Origin: Atherix ibis
Lineage: Eukaryota > Arthropoda > Insecta > Diptera > Athericidae
DNA: 64,000 bases
Reading direction: 5' to 3'
Assembly: GCA_958298945.1 (NCBI GenBank)
Contig: OY282606.1
Span: forward strand, 49,117,920-49,181,919
Numbering within the stretch: the stretch's first letter is position 1; each line of letters begins with the position of its first letter. The notes under the pieces are model-generated. The model did no database searches. It was not told where the DNA came from and worked only from the letters and a program-made list of their open reading frames with translations. The position numbers were made by a program, and so were the translations under genes. This document shows positions 36,644 to 48,700 of this stretch, one piece after another.

Positions 36644-37578
36644 AATAAGACCAGACTGTATAAATATTTTAATGTCCTTTTTGGAAATTTACTGTTTTTT
36701 GGTAAACCACTTCTTAAGGTGTATTCTTTAATAACAAGAAGACCTTTTTCCGTATTTTTATCAATACTTTGAATGCTGATACTAATAATTTCATTAATAA
36801 TAAATCAGTTAATAATATTTATTAAAGTAATAATTAAGACAACATTGTCAATTTTTTCTTGGCATTTGACATGCATTTTTAAAAAAAATTTCTATATATT
36901 AGCTATAATAAGTTTTTATATACTAGGTTAATTGAATTTTATGAGCTCCAACTTTACTATATCAAATGTTTAACTAAAATAACTTTACTCGTCTTTCAAT
37001 AAACATGGAAATTTGATGTTATTGATATTGGCAGTTTGCCAATTATCGATTCATGTCTGCTACTATTTATTTTATGGTTATGTTTGTAGTTCATTAATAT
37101 GATTTGTGGTCAGAGGTTTTATGGTTTAATATAGAAAATTATTTATCATCTTTTGTGTAACATGTGGTATTTTGGAATATTATAAAAATTATAGACTAAA
37201 TTATTTTAAATAAAAGTATTAAGTATAGCATGAGAGTTATTATTTTTCTTTACTTCAAAAATATTTATCTGATAGCGAAAAATATTTTTATTTCCCTTAC
37301 TAGATTGGGAATGCACAAGAACGCGAAAATATAATAACACTTTATGTTATAATAGTTCAAAATAAGTAAAGATTACTTTTGTTAGAGATTGTTCAACTCT
37401 TAATACTTCCAATCCTAAAGTTTAGTAATTATTAATCGATAATGCAAATATCAGGAACATTTATTATTAGTGTTGGTTAAATATAATAACATTAGTAGAT
37501 AGTGATTCTTGTTTTAACGATAATCTATCGCAAATTTAGGTTAGCTCTTGAAGTTCTCCATGAAAATTGTGAATTATA

Positions 37579-38867
37579 CGAGGGTCGTTCAATAAGTCCT
37601 TAGAAAATCCAAGAAATTGCGCTCGTAGTGTCGGTAAAGATTTTTTGTATGTACCATTATCGACAGGAAAGCTGTCAAAATTTCAGCTCGATCCATAGCG
37701 TAGGTCAATTTCTATCGTCAATTAAAATTAACGACATTTATTTGTGCATAACAATGGAAAAAAGCGAGTTTAGGGTTGTCATCAAACATCTCCATTTGAA
37801 AGGCTTAAGCCCGAAAGAAATCAAAGCCGAGTTGGATGCAGTTCATGGAACATCTGCACCTGTGTTTGCGACGGTTTACAATTGGGTGAATGAATTTAAA
37901 CGTGGCCGTTCATCCACAAAAGATGAACATCGTTCAGAACGCCCAGTTGAGGTGTCTACTCCTGAAATCATCGACAAAATCCACGATCTGATTTTGAACG
38001 ATCGGCGAATTAAAGTGCGCGAATTAGTTGAGGCCACGGGCATATCACAAGGTACAGTCGCTTCAATTTTGCATGAAAAATTGTCTGTGAAATTTTTTTT
38101 GGCAAGATGGGTGCCGCGTTTGCTCTCAGAGGAGAATAAGCGCAATCGTGTAGTGGACTCTGAGGCTATGTTGGTACACTTTCATCATAATCCTGCCGAA
38201 TTCCTTCGTCGATATGTCACTGTAGACAAAACCTGGATACACTACTATACTCCAGAAACGAAGAGACAGTCATCACAGTGGATTTTCAAGGGTGAACGGG
38301 CTCCGAAGAAGGCAAAAACTGTGCCATCGGCCGGCAAGGTGATAGCCACGGTCTTTTGGGATTCGCAGGGCATCATTTTTGTCGACTACTTGGAAAAAGG
38401 AAAAACAATAACAGAAGCGTATTATGCGTCGTTATTGCAATGGTTGAGCGAGGAAATCAAAGAGAAACGCCCCCATCTGAAGAAGAAAAAATCCTCTTGC
38501 ATCAGGACAATGCGCGTGTGCACACCTGCGCTGTTTACATGGCCAAAATTGTGGAATTTAGAATGGAATTGTTGCAGCATCCCGCTTATTCACCAGATTT
38601 GGCCCCGAGTGACTATTTTCTTTTCCCCAATCTGCAGAAATCACTTGGCGGACGACGGTTCACTTTCAACGAGGACGTCATTGCTCAAACGGATGAGTAT
38701 TTTGCAGAACTTCCGAAATCCTATTTTTTGGACGGGATAAAAATTTTGGAAAAACGGTTGGGAAAGTGTATAAAGCTAAAAGGAGATTATGTTGAAAAAT
38801 AAAATTTTTTTTTTTTAAAAAACAGTTTTTTTCCATCTTTTTCTAAGGACTTATTGAACGACCCTCG
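37579..38867 (+). mobile_element. mariner family A, copy 2 (complete element, dead)
   Basis: A 1,289-bp element flanked by TA (37577-37578 and 38868-38869). Inverted ends start cgagggtcgttcaataagtc at both sides. It is the same family as 30737-32027 but in the opposite orientation, so the pair forms a long inverted repeat. Confidence 0.94.
37754..38802 (+). pseudogene. mariner family A transposase, copy 2 (single main frameshift)
   Basis: Open from MEKSEFRVVIKH through the DNA-binding region and the first catalytic part. The first motif reads VTVDKTWIHYYT, with Lys after the aspartate where copy 1 has Glu. A 1-base loss in an A run near 38,490 shifts the frame just before the second aspartate (LLHQDNARVHT). 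The rest, with LAPSDYFLF, continues in another frame to the stop at 38802. It is broken at a different place from copy 1. Confidence 0.9.
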
Positions 38868-38889
38868 TATTTGGCATCCTAAATTATCT

Positions 38890-39453
38890 ATAAATTTTGG
38901 AGTTATGAAACTATAAATATATACCTTTACTTTTTATAAAAATGTAAAGAAATCGTAAGTAATAAAACTCATAGACAGAAAACATAAATATATCGTATAA
39001 TGTTCATTAAAGTTAAGTTAATAATAGATCTATAATCTATTTGAAAAATAACGTTTTGGTAATATGTTTTCTAATATTAGTATTATAAATATAAAAAAAG
39101 ATGTACTATTAAATCAATATAAATATAAAAAATCTCAGACTATATTTTTAAGATTTATTTACCAGAACAGACTATATAAAAATGTTTACTTTTTAAATTA
39201 ACCAATACTCTTTATTATATCTCTTTATAAATGAAATTAGATTGATTACTTTAGAGTTTTTGTACTTTTATATACAGCATTTAAAAAAAAAAAACCTTCT
39301 AGATATAGACAAAAATTTATAAATTGTTCTTCAGAAAATTAAAATTTTATATACATAACAATTTAGATTTACATTTTTTAAACCAATCAAAAATGATTTA
39401 ATATAATTTACGTAACATAAAAACGTAATGCTAAACAAAATAGAAATTTAGCT
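38890..39453. other. AT-rich spacer between mariners
   Basis: About 560 bp with very high A/T content and no recognised feature. Confidence 0.5.
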
Positions 39454-39455
39454 TA

Positions 39456-40675
39456 CGAGGGTCATTCAACAAGTACTTAGCCTCACCGCCCGATGGAACT
39501 GCTGTCACAAAAGAAATTTACCATCGTGCAGTACATTCTTTTAGTAGTCTACTGTCAAAGTTTGTTTTGTTTTGAGAGCCTTTGAAAGCGAGCGTGTCGG
39601 TCGGTTGCACAAAAATGGAAAAAGAACAATATCGTTCTGTGATTAGATTCTTGTTTTTGGAAGGGAAAACGCGCAGCGAAATCAAAGATCGCTTGGATGC
39701 TGTGTATGGTGACTCTTCTCCTTCGATGGCGACCGTCAAGAATTGGTTCAACGAGTTTGTTCGTGGCCGCACGTCGGTTTTTGATGAGCCACGCCCAGGT
39801 TCCCCGAAAACGGCTGCTACGGAGGAAAACGTTAAAAAAGTCCACGATCTCGTGTTGGTAGACCGTCGATTGAAGGTTCACGAGATAGCTGAGACTGTGG
39901 GCATCGTAATAGGAACGGTGCATCATATTCTACACGAAGAACTGGGCATGAGAAGGCTGTCGGCGCGATGGGTGCCGCGTTTGCTCACACCGGAAAACAA
40001 GCGCAACTGTGAGACCACGTCGGAGACGTTTTCAGCGCAATCCAGCGGAGCTCTTGCGTCGTTTCGTGACCGTCGACGAAACATGGATTCACTGGTACAC
40101 ACCAGAGACCAAGGAACAGTCGAAACAGTGGACTTCACCCGGCGAACGTGCTCCGAAGAAGGCGAAGACTGTTCGATCGGCCGGAAAGGTGTGATCCACA
40201 TCGATTACCTCGAGAAGGGTAAAACAATCACGGGGCGCTACTATGCTGACTTATTGGGCCGATTTGAAGAAAAAGCGGCCCCGCTTTGCGAAGAAAAAAG
40301 TGCTGTTCCACCAAGACAACGCGCCGGCTCACACCTCCGCCGTCGCCATGGCCAAATTGATCGAATTGCGCTACGAATTGCTGCCCCATCCACCGTACTC
40401 TCCAGATTTGGCCCCCTGTGACTACTTTTTGTTTCCAAACCTGAAAAAATCACTCGCCGGGAATAGATTTGGGTCGAATGAGGAGGTCATCGTCGCCACG
40501 GAGGCCTATTTTGCTTCCCTCGACAAAATGTATTTTTTGGACGGGTTAAAAAAGTTAGAGCATCGCTGGGCCAAGTGTATCGAGCTTGAAGGAGATTATG
40601 TGGAAAAATAAATTGCCACCTTTCCAAAATTTTCGTTTTTCTTTTGTAGGCTAAGTACTTGTTGAATGACCCTCG
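39456..40675 (+). mobile_element. mariner family B, copy 1 (shortened, dead)
   Basis: A 1,220-bp element between TA duplications (39454-39455 and 40676-40677). The ends begin cgagggtcattcaacaagta. It is the same family as the intact copy at 62692-63988 but 77 bp shorter because of internal deletions. Confidence 0.93.
39615..40611 (+). pseudogene. mariner family B transposase, copy 1 (deletions)
   Basis: Begins MEKEQYRSVIRFLF and keeps the helix-turn-helix region and WVPRLL. Relative to the intact copy it shifts frame near 40,020, just before the first catalytic motif VTVDETWIHWYT. It lacks about 28 bp near 40,193 (the ATVFWDSQ region) and about 11 bp near 40,266. The second (LFHQDNAPAHTS) and third (LAPCDYFLF) motifs remain in another frame. 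Confidence 0.9.
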
Positions 40676-40679
40676 TATA

Positions 40680-41597
40680 TGTTAATAAATTTGATCAATT
40701 CATTTGCTGATTTATTTGATTTTAATACCTTACATACAATTTTAATTTTCCTAAAATAAAATTGTTACCATCATATTGGAAATATTATGATTTCTTTTAT
40801 AAAAAAGAAAACTTTCTCATCAATAAGAATGACACCACCTGCGTAAGAATTATAATCCATAGAAAAAAATTCTTTCGAGAATTAATAAAAGAAATCGAAT
40901 TGAATAAAAATTGCAAAATACAATTTTGATAATAAAAGAAACGTGGGAAAATATGCACATAACTACACCACCTACTAAATTTTGTTTATTGTTCGATAAC
41001 TAATCAAATGGAACAGCCTTGACAGTATACTCTGCAATTAACTATAAAACGATTGGTTTCGAGAGATCCTCTCCTCTGGGCATTTGTACGTATTTAAATT
41101 GAGATGGTATCTTCAAAATTGATGTTATTCATGTTTTTGCTATCGTTCTAGGCCATTCTCAATTATGAATCTATTAAAACTATTTATTACTAATTAATTG
41201 TGATTTGTGAACATCCGGTATGTATTTTCTTATTAGACTGACTACAGGTACTAAAAGTAGAAAACGACATTCGGTAGACATAATTTAGGTGATATTAACG
41301 TTCAATGAACTGGTTTAACAACCATTCAAGACACGAGTGTTAATAAAAATTACAATCAAATTTATTACACGTGCGTTTTTTTTTATAAGAATTTAATTAA
41401 AATATTTCTTTAAAAATATAACAAGGTTTAGGCATTTGAAAAATTTTATTTACAATGAAAATAGTATTTTTTTCTTTTGAAATTTGTTACATATAATAAT
41501 TGCTAAATAATTATTAGTCTGTCATAGACGTACACGTAAATAACAAATAAATACTATAGTTACAAATTATATCTATTTGTAATTTAAGTATATTATA
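40680..41597. other. AT-rich intergenic DNA
   Basis: No recognised gene or repeat in this stretch between two mariners. Confidence 0.5.
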
Positions 41598-41599
41598 TA

Positions 41600-42806
41600 T
41601 TGGGTGTATAACTTAAAAATGCGGGATTGACAACAGATGCATAACTTTTACACATGGTTTGTGTTAATAAAAACTCATCTGGTATTTTGGAGGTTAAACA
41701 TCTGTCATTCATTCTCGATTAGTCATTGAACGAAATAGTGTCGAATTTGCTTCAAAAATGTCGAATTTCGTACCAAAAAAGTCCCATTTGCGGGAGGTGT
41801 TGATTTACTTCTTCAATTTGAAAAAAAGTGTAGCTGAAGCACATCGATTGCTCACCGAAGCTTATTCTGAATATGTTCCATCGTGTTCAACGTGCGAGAG
41901 ATGGTTTGTGCGGTTCAGAAGTGGTGATTTTGACACGGAAGACAAAGAACGACCAGGTCAGCCAAAAAAGTTTGAAGATGAAGATTTGGAGGCATTACTC
42001 GATGAAGACTGTTGTCGAACTCAAGAAGAAATTGCAAAATCATTGGGAGTCACTCAAGCAGCCATTTCAAAACGTTTGAAAGCAGCAGGATTCATCCAAA
42101 AGCAAGGAAATTGGGTCCCATATGAATTGAAGCCGAAATGCTGCTTGAACGACAGAAAAAGAAGTCGTTTTTGAATCGAATCATTACTGGCGACGAAAAA
42201 TGGATTCATTACGACAACCCAAAGCGGAAAAAATCGTATGTGAAGCCCGGCCAACCAGCCAAATCAACGCCAAAGCCAAATATCCATGGCGCCAAGGTAA
42301 TGCTCTGTATTTGGTGGGATCAGAAGGGTGTGATCTATTATGAGCTATTGAAATCGGGCCAGACGATCACAGGCGACCTCTACCGAACACAACTAATCCG
42401 TTTGAAGCGAGCATTGGCCGAAAAACGCCCGGAATATGCGACCAGACACGAAGCCATAATTTTCCATCATGACAACGCTCGGCCTCATGTTGCAAGACCG
42501 GTTAAAAATTATTTAGAAAACAGTGGCTGGGAAGTTTTGCCTTACCCGCCTTATAGCCCAGACCTTGTCCCGTCCGACTACCATTTGTTTAGATCCATGC
42601 AAAACGCCCTCACCGGAATACGCTTCACTTCAGAACAGGGCATCAAAAATTGGCTCGATTCATTCTTGGCCTCAAAACCGGAGCAGTTTTTTTGGCGCGG
42701 AATCTAACAGATATGTTGCCAGAAAAATGGGAAAAAGTAGTGGCTTTTCAAAATAAACACTCAAAGTTTGCCAAAAATCCCGCATTTTTAAGTTATACAC
42801 CACCGA
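41600..42806 (+). mobile_element. mariner family D, mauritiana (Mos1)-like (dead)
   Basis: About 1,207 bp. The inverted ends share gtgtataacttaaaaatgcg, starting ttgg on the left and tcggtg on the right, next to TA. The transposase is clearly of the Mos1 group by protein motifs, so it is a separate lineage from families A-C. Confidence 0.88.
41758..42756 (+). pseudogene. Mos1-like mariner transposase (deletion and frameshifts)
   Basis: Begins MSNFVPKKSHLREVLIYFF and has CERWFVRFRSGDFD and WVPYELKP, all typical of the mauritiana group. A small deletion near 42,137 removes the segment before EMLLERQ and shifts the frame. ITGDEKWIHYDNPKRKKSYV carries the first aspartate, IIFHHDNARPHVAR the second, and LVPSDYHLF the third. 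A further frameshift follows FFWRGI near 42,705, before LPEKWEK. Not functional. Confidence 0.9.
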
Positions 42807-42809
42807 TAT

Positions 42810-44110
42810 ATTTACTTAATGGAATTTATTTTATCAATAAATTATTTTATTAATAAGAATTGTTTTGAAACTACAGTAGTGAGCACAGAAATCATAATAT
42901 TAACTGTTAATAATAAATAATATATTATGCAAAATGATACGAAAAAAAAATTAAGATTAAAATCATCGTTGTTATAAGTTTATATTTACGATAATAATTC
43001 TGAAAAACTAGTGCTCCACAGAAAACACAAAGAGAAGAACATATTATTATGGTCAAATAGTTTAAATTTAAAATTAATTGTTATATAATACAATATATTT
43101 ATTTTATATACTTAATTCCAATTAAACATATTATTTATTAAATTAACACTTATTGTAATTATTTATAAGAAGATTTGCTTAAATATTTTATTTGCATCCT
43201 TAAAGTTATTGAATCCATAAAAGTTTTTGATAATTTCTATTGAATTATGTTTGTATGTATATGTTTAAGAATTATTAAAATTTTTTTAAAAATTTTTTTC
43301 ACTGCAATTAATTTAGTAGAGACAGTTTATCAAGCATAAAATGTTCACTCTCGAATCGCGGATGGGCTCTTAGTTTTTATGGCTGGTCGATATTTTATGA
43401 TTCTATTCTCTAACAAAGCGTTCTGACATCAAATTTATATAAAAAATATTTTCAAGTCTTTACATACATGAATCCCAATCCAATCTACAGGCATCATATA
43501 AAAATAAATGGTAAACAATCAAAATACCGAAAAAGAAAATTTGTGCTTAAATTTTACATTTTTCCAATCTATTGTATTTTTTCATAAGAAAACCATATAT
43601 TAAAAATATAATATATTTTTTACATTTCCTTATAATTTATGAGGAATTAAATTCCTTATAATTAAAGAATAGTGGTTTTTTTTTTAAATATTTGGGGTAA
43701 TTTAACCAATAACTGGGATGATCTGGGAGCACTCAGTTATTGGTCAAATTAAATCCAAATGCTTGTAGTACTTGTATACAATTGACTCTTAAATCCAATA
43801 GGATAAGTCTTCAAGCAATATTTACTCTAAAAAATATGTAAAAATTATGTTCATACTAATAGATATTAGTGACACCAACTTGCGTAGATGCCAGTAATTT
43901 GTATATACGAAATTGCAAAAAAAAAACAAGACCCTATTTTTAAATTTTTTTTCAATTACCTTTTTTTTTTTTTTACATGATTATTATTATTTATTTTATG
44001 CTTAAATAAAATTAAAGAAAATCTTTATAATATATTTTCATCTTTCTTAAGAGAAATGGTTTGCTTTTACAAGGTACATCTTAGATTTTATTTTAAATTG
44101 TTGAAATTAC
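42810..44110. other. AT-rich intergenic DNA
   Basis: No gene, RNA gene or clear repeat recognised. Confidence 0.5.
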
Positions 44111-44960
44111 CCTCCAGAACTGGTTTACTAAGTGGAGAATAAAAGTCAATGAACGTAAATCTATCCAGGTAACTTTTACTCTCCGTCGTGAGACATGCCC
44201 TCCCATATACTTTAATGGCAGTTCCATACCTCAACACACCGAAGCTCGGTATCTAGGACTGTACTTAGACAAATATACTTTAATGGCAGTTCCATATACT
44301 TTAATGGCAGTTCCATACCTCAACACACCGAAGCTCGGTATCTAGGACTGTACTTAGACAAATGCTTGAAACTTACTATAGACAGCAAAGTTCTGTTAGG
44401 TTTTAGATACCTAAAACTACTTCGACTTCTAGACAAACGTTCCAAACTTACTATAGACAGCAAAGTTCTGTTATGCAATACCTTACTGAAACCCATATGG
44501 ACATACGGACTAGAACTCTGGGGATCTACTAAGCCTTCTAATTCCCGTCGAATCCAATCCCTTCAATCAAAAATACTCCGTACAATTCTCGATGCCCCCT
44601 TTTATGTTCGCAATATTGTTATTCATCGTGATCTTAAAGTCCCATTTGTTTTTGATGTGGCTGTATCTCGTTATAAAAAGTTCCGTTCCCGTGTCCTCAA
44701 TCATAATAATCCTCTTGTTCAAGAACTATCCTCCTTTTCCTTCCCTAGAAATACCCATCGAAGACTTAAGCGTCACTGGTCGCGTGATTTACTTAAATAC
44801 TGAGGCCTAACAGAAACACACGTTAGCAGGAGGAACTTCATTGGATGTTTACTCCCCACAACCTATCAAGTTAATTTATACTATTGCAAAAATTTGCTTA
44901 TTACTATGTTGTAGTTGTAAATATCTTAATAAATAAAAATAAAAAAAATAAAAAAAAAAT
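44110..44960 (+). mobile_element. 5'-truncated jockey-type LINE fragment with internal duplications
   Basis: The + strand encodes the C-terminal part of a jockey-clade reverse transcriptase: WFTKWRIKVNERKSIQ, IYFNGS, RYLGLYLDK, then KPIWTYGLELWGSTKPSNSR, QSKILRTILDAPFYVRN and HRRLKRHWSRDLLKY. The protein stops at about 44803, followed by a short 3' UTR and an A-rich tail to about 44,960. The usual piece between the LDK and LLR motifs is disturbed by two tandem duplications. It is closely related to the fragment at 61,622. Confidence 0.85.
44207..44473. repeat. tandem duplications inside the jockey fragment
   Basis: A 68-bp unit occurs at 44207-44274 and again at 44296-44363, with a 21-bp partial copy (atactttaatggcagttcca) between them. 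A second unit of 30 bp (core acttactatagacagcaaag) occurs at 44369-44398 and 44444-44473. The copies are essentially identical, so the duplications are recent. Confidence 0.9.
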
Positions 44961-47900
44961 TGTTGAAATTAATTTTCAAACTATTTAGATTATCTAGATT
45001 TTTCTAAATCACAAGATTCCATAATTTTTATTGGAAGATAACATAATTTGTTGGAAGATAATATAATTTATAAATTTATACATGTCAAAGGCAAACTTTT
45101 TTTTTTCATATGAGGAGTTATTATAAAGTTCGTTCCATAAATATACGTAGTTTCCATTGTAATCGAATTGATGAAAAAAAAGGCATATTAGCACTGCATT
45201 ATCGACATACATTCCAGAGTCAACACATTAACGTTTTTTGGCGTTTCAATTATTTTGAATAAATACAAGAGGCTTATTTTACATCATTATTTTTAAAATT
45301 CATGCTATAGTTTAAGTCTGTTTTGATGTATTTCATTATTCCATAAAAAATATTTTTAATGGTTGAACAAAACGCTTGTCCAATATTCGATAATAACATA
45401 TTTGAAAAGAAGCTCTCTTCTTACAACAGTTACAGTTTCAATAAGAGCTCGAATTGTTTTAAAATTAATAAATATGTTTGAATATTTTTGTTTAGTTATA
45501 AAAATTTATATGAAATCAGTTTTAAAAATAAAATATGCTTAAATATAAATACCTGACTTTAAAAAATCAGTTAATTGAAAAGTTAACGTAACCACTTATA
45601 AACACAATTTTTCGAAACTTTTTGTACAAGCATTTTTTTTCCAAAGGAAAAATAAAAAATAAATAATTTTTTTTGGCGCCCGTTTAAAAATGACAGCAAC
45701 TGTACGCTGTATTTATAAAGAAATTGTTTATTTAGAGTTTTGAAGAAAAAAAAACTTTTAATACAAATATACTCGTATGTACATAAGGGGAATATGTCAA
45801 TGTTACCTCCTGTATTTGCTCTGTGGAAAAGTACCTCCTTAAATAAAAGCCATAAAAAAGAACCTACTTAACCCTTAAGTTTTTTCTGTTCTTGTTAAAT
45901 AAATTTTTGATGGAATACGTACCGCAGAAAAGCGTATGGTATGAGTGATTGTATAATACTCCCAGATGTATATTTTCTCATATGTAGGCTAGTTGCACCC
46001 TCTGCTCAAGTGGCTGAGGTTGAACTATTCATTTGTACATGTGTACACGTGCTAGACTGCATTAAAAGAATGCCAAAAATTTTAAAGAGAACTTCGAAGA
46101 AAAACGACAGATTTTTTGTTCAATTGTATGTAAGAATTTGCAAATATTTTCGCAATACAACGGATGGATCGGAACTAAGTCATAAAGTATCAGGAACGGA
46201 AAAAAGAAACGATGAACTTGTGTGTAAGAGTATACCAGTGCAGCAGGAAATATACACCTGCCATTGACTAGTAAATGGATTTCCTTTTACAAGTGCACAT
46301 TTTTGTGAACTAATTTAGAAGGGATTCGTGTAAAATGGAACCAATTGATCCTATATCATCTTAAAGGGCACGCACCCTCTCAAGTATCCATGAACATATG
46401 TGTGTCAATATGAATGCGCTCATATGTATAGTAACATAAACGTATTAAACCTCTTCGATTAATATCAGCAAGCGAAGATAAAACGAAAGCAAACATTTTT
46501 AATCGTAGCTGTATCTACGTGCCATCAAACATTAATCACCCTGCTAAATTATTGAAAATTATAGTTCTTATACAGGGCTTGGTATTGCTGCGTCGTGATG
46601 CTGGTGTATCGAGCCTAAATGCAAATAGAATCGATAAAAATTGCTAGATTGATTCTTCGTACTCAATACCACCTCTGGACATGATAATTAATCTAATATT
46701 CTTGAGAAGGTGCTCGACTGATCCATTTAGGCTTTAGACGGATTCGTTTGCCTTATAGGCTACCAAACTGTATCACGTCGATGCCAAATTGTATTACATA
46801 AAAGGGAATTTCATAAAATAAGTATTGGTAGTTCTTGAGTTGAGAGACTTTTAAAAATTTAAATTATCAATAATTATCAATGAGTAAATTGTAAAGAAAG
46901 TATCGGGCAGTCAATTCTGCTTATGGTGAATGGTATTCTTTGCAGAGCAGACGGTCAAAGTTCAATACCGTGAAGAGCAAGTGTTTCTCCTTTGGATCGG
47001 CTTTCCGTCTATACCTTGCAACCCCAGCGAAAAAGCCATTTACTACCTTTAATAGGCCGCACTGCCATTTACAATTGTGTGCGCGAACTTCTGCAATAAA
47101 CATGAATCTGATGTGGAATGGCGGCTGCTTTTTCAGTGCTGCGCATTTTTTGACCTCCACCTACCCCAGAGTAGTATGGACACAAAGGCCTCCTCCGGTT
47201 TTTTAATTGTATTGGAAAATATTCCATTGAGGGAAATAACGTACACCAGAAGAAATGTTAACCTCTGACGCTACACATACTATCCAATGCCACTTTTTCT
47301 GTTTCAACGTCAAACGCGAAAAGTTTGTAAACCACTTTTCCATTTTCAACGCTACCCTATGGAACTGTTAATGTTGCTGAACACCTATTACTCATAGTAT
47401 ACTATCTACGAACTTAACATAGTATCTCTTGTCTACTCATGCACGCACGCAGTTATAGAATTACCCCAAGCTCCACGTACATACCATATGTCATCAGCAA
47501 AGAAGACGGCCTGCATAGTGGTCAGTCAATTCTCAGTATGCTGCATCAGTCACCATCGATGTCTATGGACTATGGAATAGTCACCGGTGTTGTAAGATAA
47601 TCATTTGGACAATTTTACTGTTATACGTCGACTGAAGGAATTATGTTCAGTATTGGAACATGTTCTTGAATCTTAGTAAAATCGGATATGGTTAGTGGGG
47701 AGGGAGTTCGCTGCTATTTGTCCCTATCTGGTCTGCACTTTAAATGGTTATGAGTCGAGTATGTCAGTATATAACCAAATTGGGGAGTAACTTTTCGAGC
47801 TGGTAAAAGAAGTCTGACGAAAAAGTAAGGAATTTTCTCCACCGGTCGTTATGGTTGGTAGATTGGTAGACAGCCACCATTTCACTTCAGACTCTGTCAG

Positions 47901-47984
47901 TACAGTTTGGTATAACCACATTTGGATTCTATTCGATTGGGTTCTAGTCGAGGTTAAAAGCGCGTTTCCCATTGAAGAGTATTC

Positions 47985-48018
47985 TTGCCATTGCCATTGC
48001 CATTGCCAATGCCATTCT
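47985..48018. repeat. short GCCATT hexamer repeat
   Basis: About five imperfect copies of ttgcca/gccatt in tandem. Confidence 0.8.
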
Positions 48019-48108
48019 GATATGTACAAGTGCGAATATAGCCAGTACCATCAACATAAACATCTCCATCACCTTCGCCATCGTCAACCATTCGTTCCAT
48101 TAAAAGAC

Positions 48109-48139
48109 GTTAGCAGCAGCAGCAGAAGCAGCAGCAGCG
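48109..48139. repeat. AGC trinucleotide repeat
   Basis: An agc/gca run of about ten units with one gaa interruption. It would code poly-Ser in one frame but lies upstream of the candidate transcription start. Confidence 0.85.
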
Positions 48140-48160
48140 CAATTTCCCAGCGTCGTAGTC

Positions 48161-48230
48161 TATATTATAGCCAGAGTCGTGCTCGAATCTGGAGTCAGTC
48201 TGCATTTAGATTTTATCTCGTATAAACGTG
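48161..48230 (+). promoter_or_regulatory. candidate Pol II core promoter (TATA-like + Inr + DPE)
   Basis: TCAGTC at 48195-48200 matches the insect initiator TCAKTY, with +1 at A48197. At exactly +28 to +33 (48224-48229), AAACGT matches the DPE consensus RGWYVT at five of six positions. TATAG starts at -31 (48166). The joint spacing of all three is what makes this credible; each alone would be common. Confidence 0.45.
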
Positions 48231-48700
48231 TCTTTCCAAGACGAAGAGTTTCTTTCGTGTTAAGTTACTACTGATGATTGCCAATTTCCAACTTTAGTTT
48301 CGGAATCGTGATTTATTCATTCTTGGTATTCTGCTATTTTCCGGTGATTTTAGTGTTTTTATATTGACTAACCAACGTATTGAATTTTTTTTTAAGAAAT
48401 CGAATAACTCTTTTAGATAAGTGCAGATTTTCATTCAAAATTAAAATAAAATAAAACAAAACAAAATTTAACAAAAATTTTAAATAGAATAAAATAGACT
48501 AAAAACAATTTCAATTTTATTGATTAGCTTTTTAAACATAGAAGCGATAGTGTATCATCGGTTGTTGTCAAAGTAAATTTTTTTTTTGTTAGTTTTTAAT
48601 CTACAAACGCGATTAAATTATTCATTTTTGTTGTTGTTGTACTTCGCATTTTGAAACTAGACTGAAACAGAATGAATCTGTTAAGGATATATTGGCTAAG
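48197..48700 (+). other. candidate leader/first exon of a gene extending to the right
   Basis: Starting from the promoter at 48197, the first good donor that could end a coding leader is at 48701 (ggctaag|gtaaat). An ATG at 48672 opens MNLLRIYWLR into that donor, with an in-frame stop upstream of it. If real, the following >12 kb without ORFs would be a large first intron. No downstream exon was found in the window, so this remains a hypothesis. Confidence 0.25.

Larger units (their letters stand above)
33830..37575. other. intergenic DNA with decayed repeats, no gene
   Basis: AT-rich with no credible gene. Between about 35,270 and 36,030 the composition is more balanced and at least two diverged copies of a roughly 100-bp segment can be seen (see the repeat entry). 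The rest holds nothing I recognise apart from the hairpin at 36,595. Confidence 0.5.
44965..48150. other. intergenic DNA, no gene; upstream of the 48.2-kb promoter
   Basis: AT-rich to about 45,900, then more balanced composition to about 48,150. Short open frames exist (for example 45941-46267, 46940-47206 and 47851-48225) but none looks like a known protein or has splice or start support. The better composition next to a candidate promoter could mean regulatory DNA. Confidence 0.4.

Noticed and set aside
46921..47206. Overlapping ORFs on both strands
   Set aside because: No family resemblance, no introns or start context; likely chance frames in more balanced DNA.
47851..48225. 124-codon ORF with His/Cys repeats and poly-Ser
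   Set aside because: The composition comes from the GCCATT and AGC microsatellites, no splice or homology support, and it ends inside the candidate core promoter.
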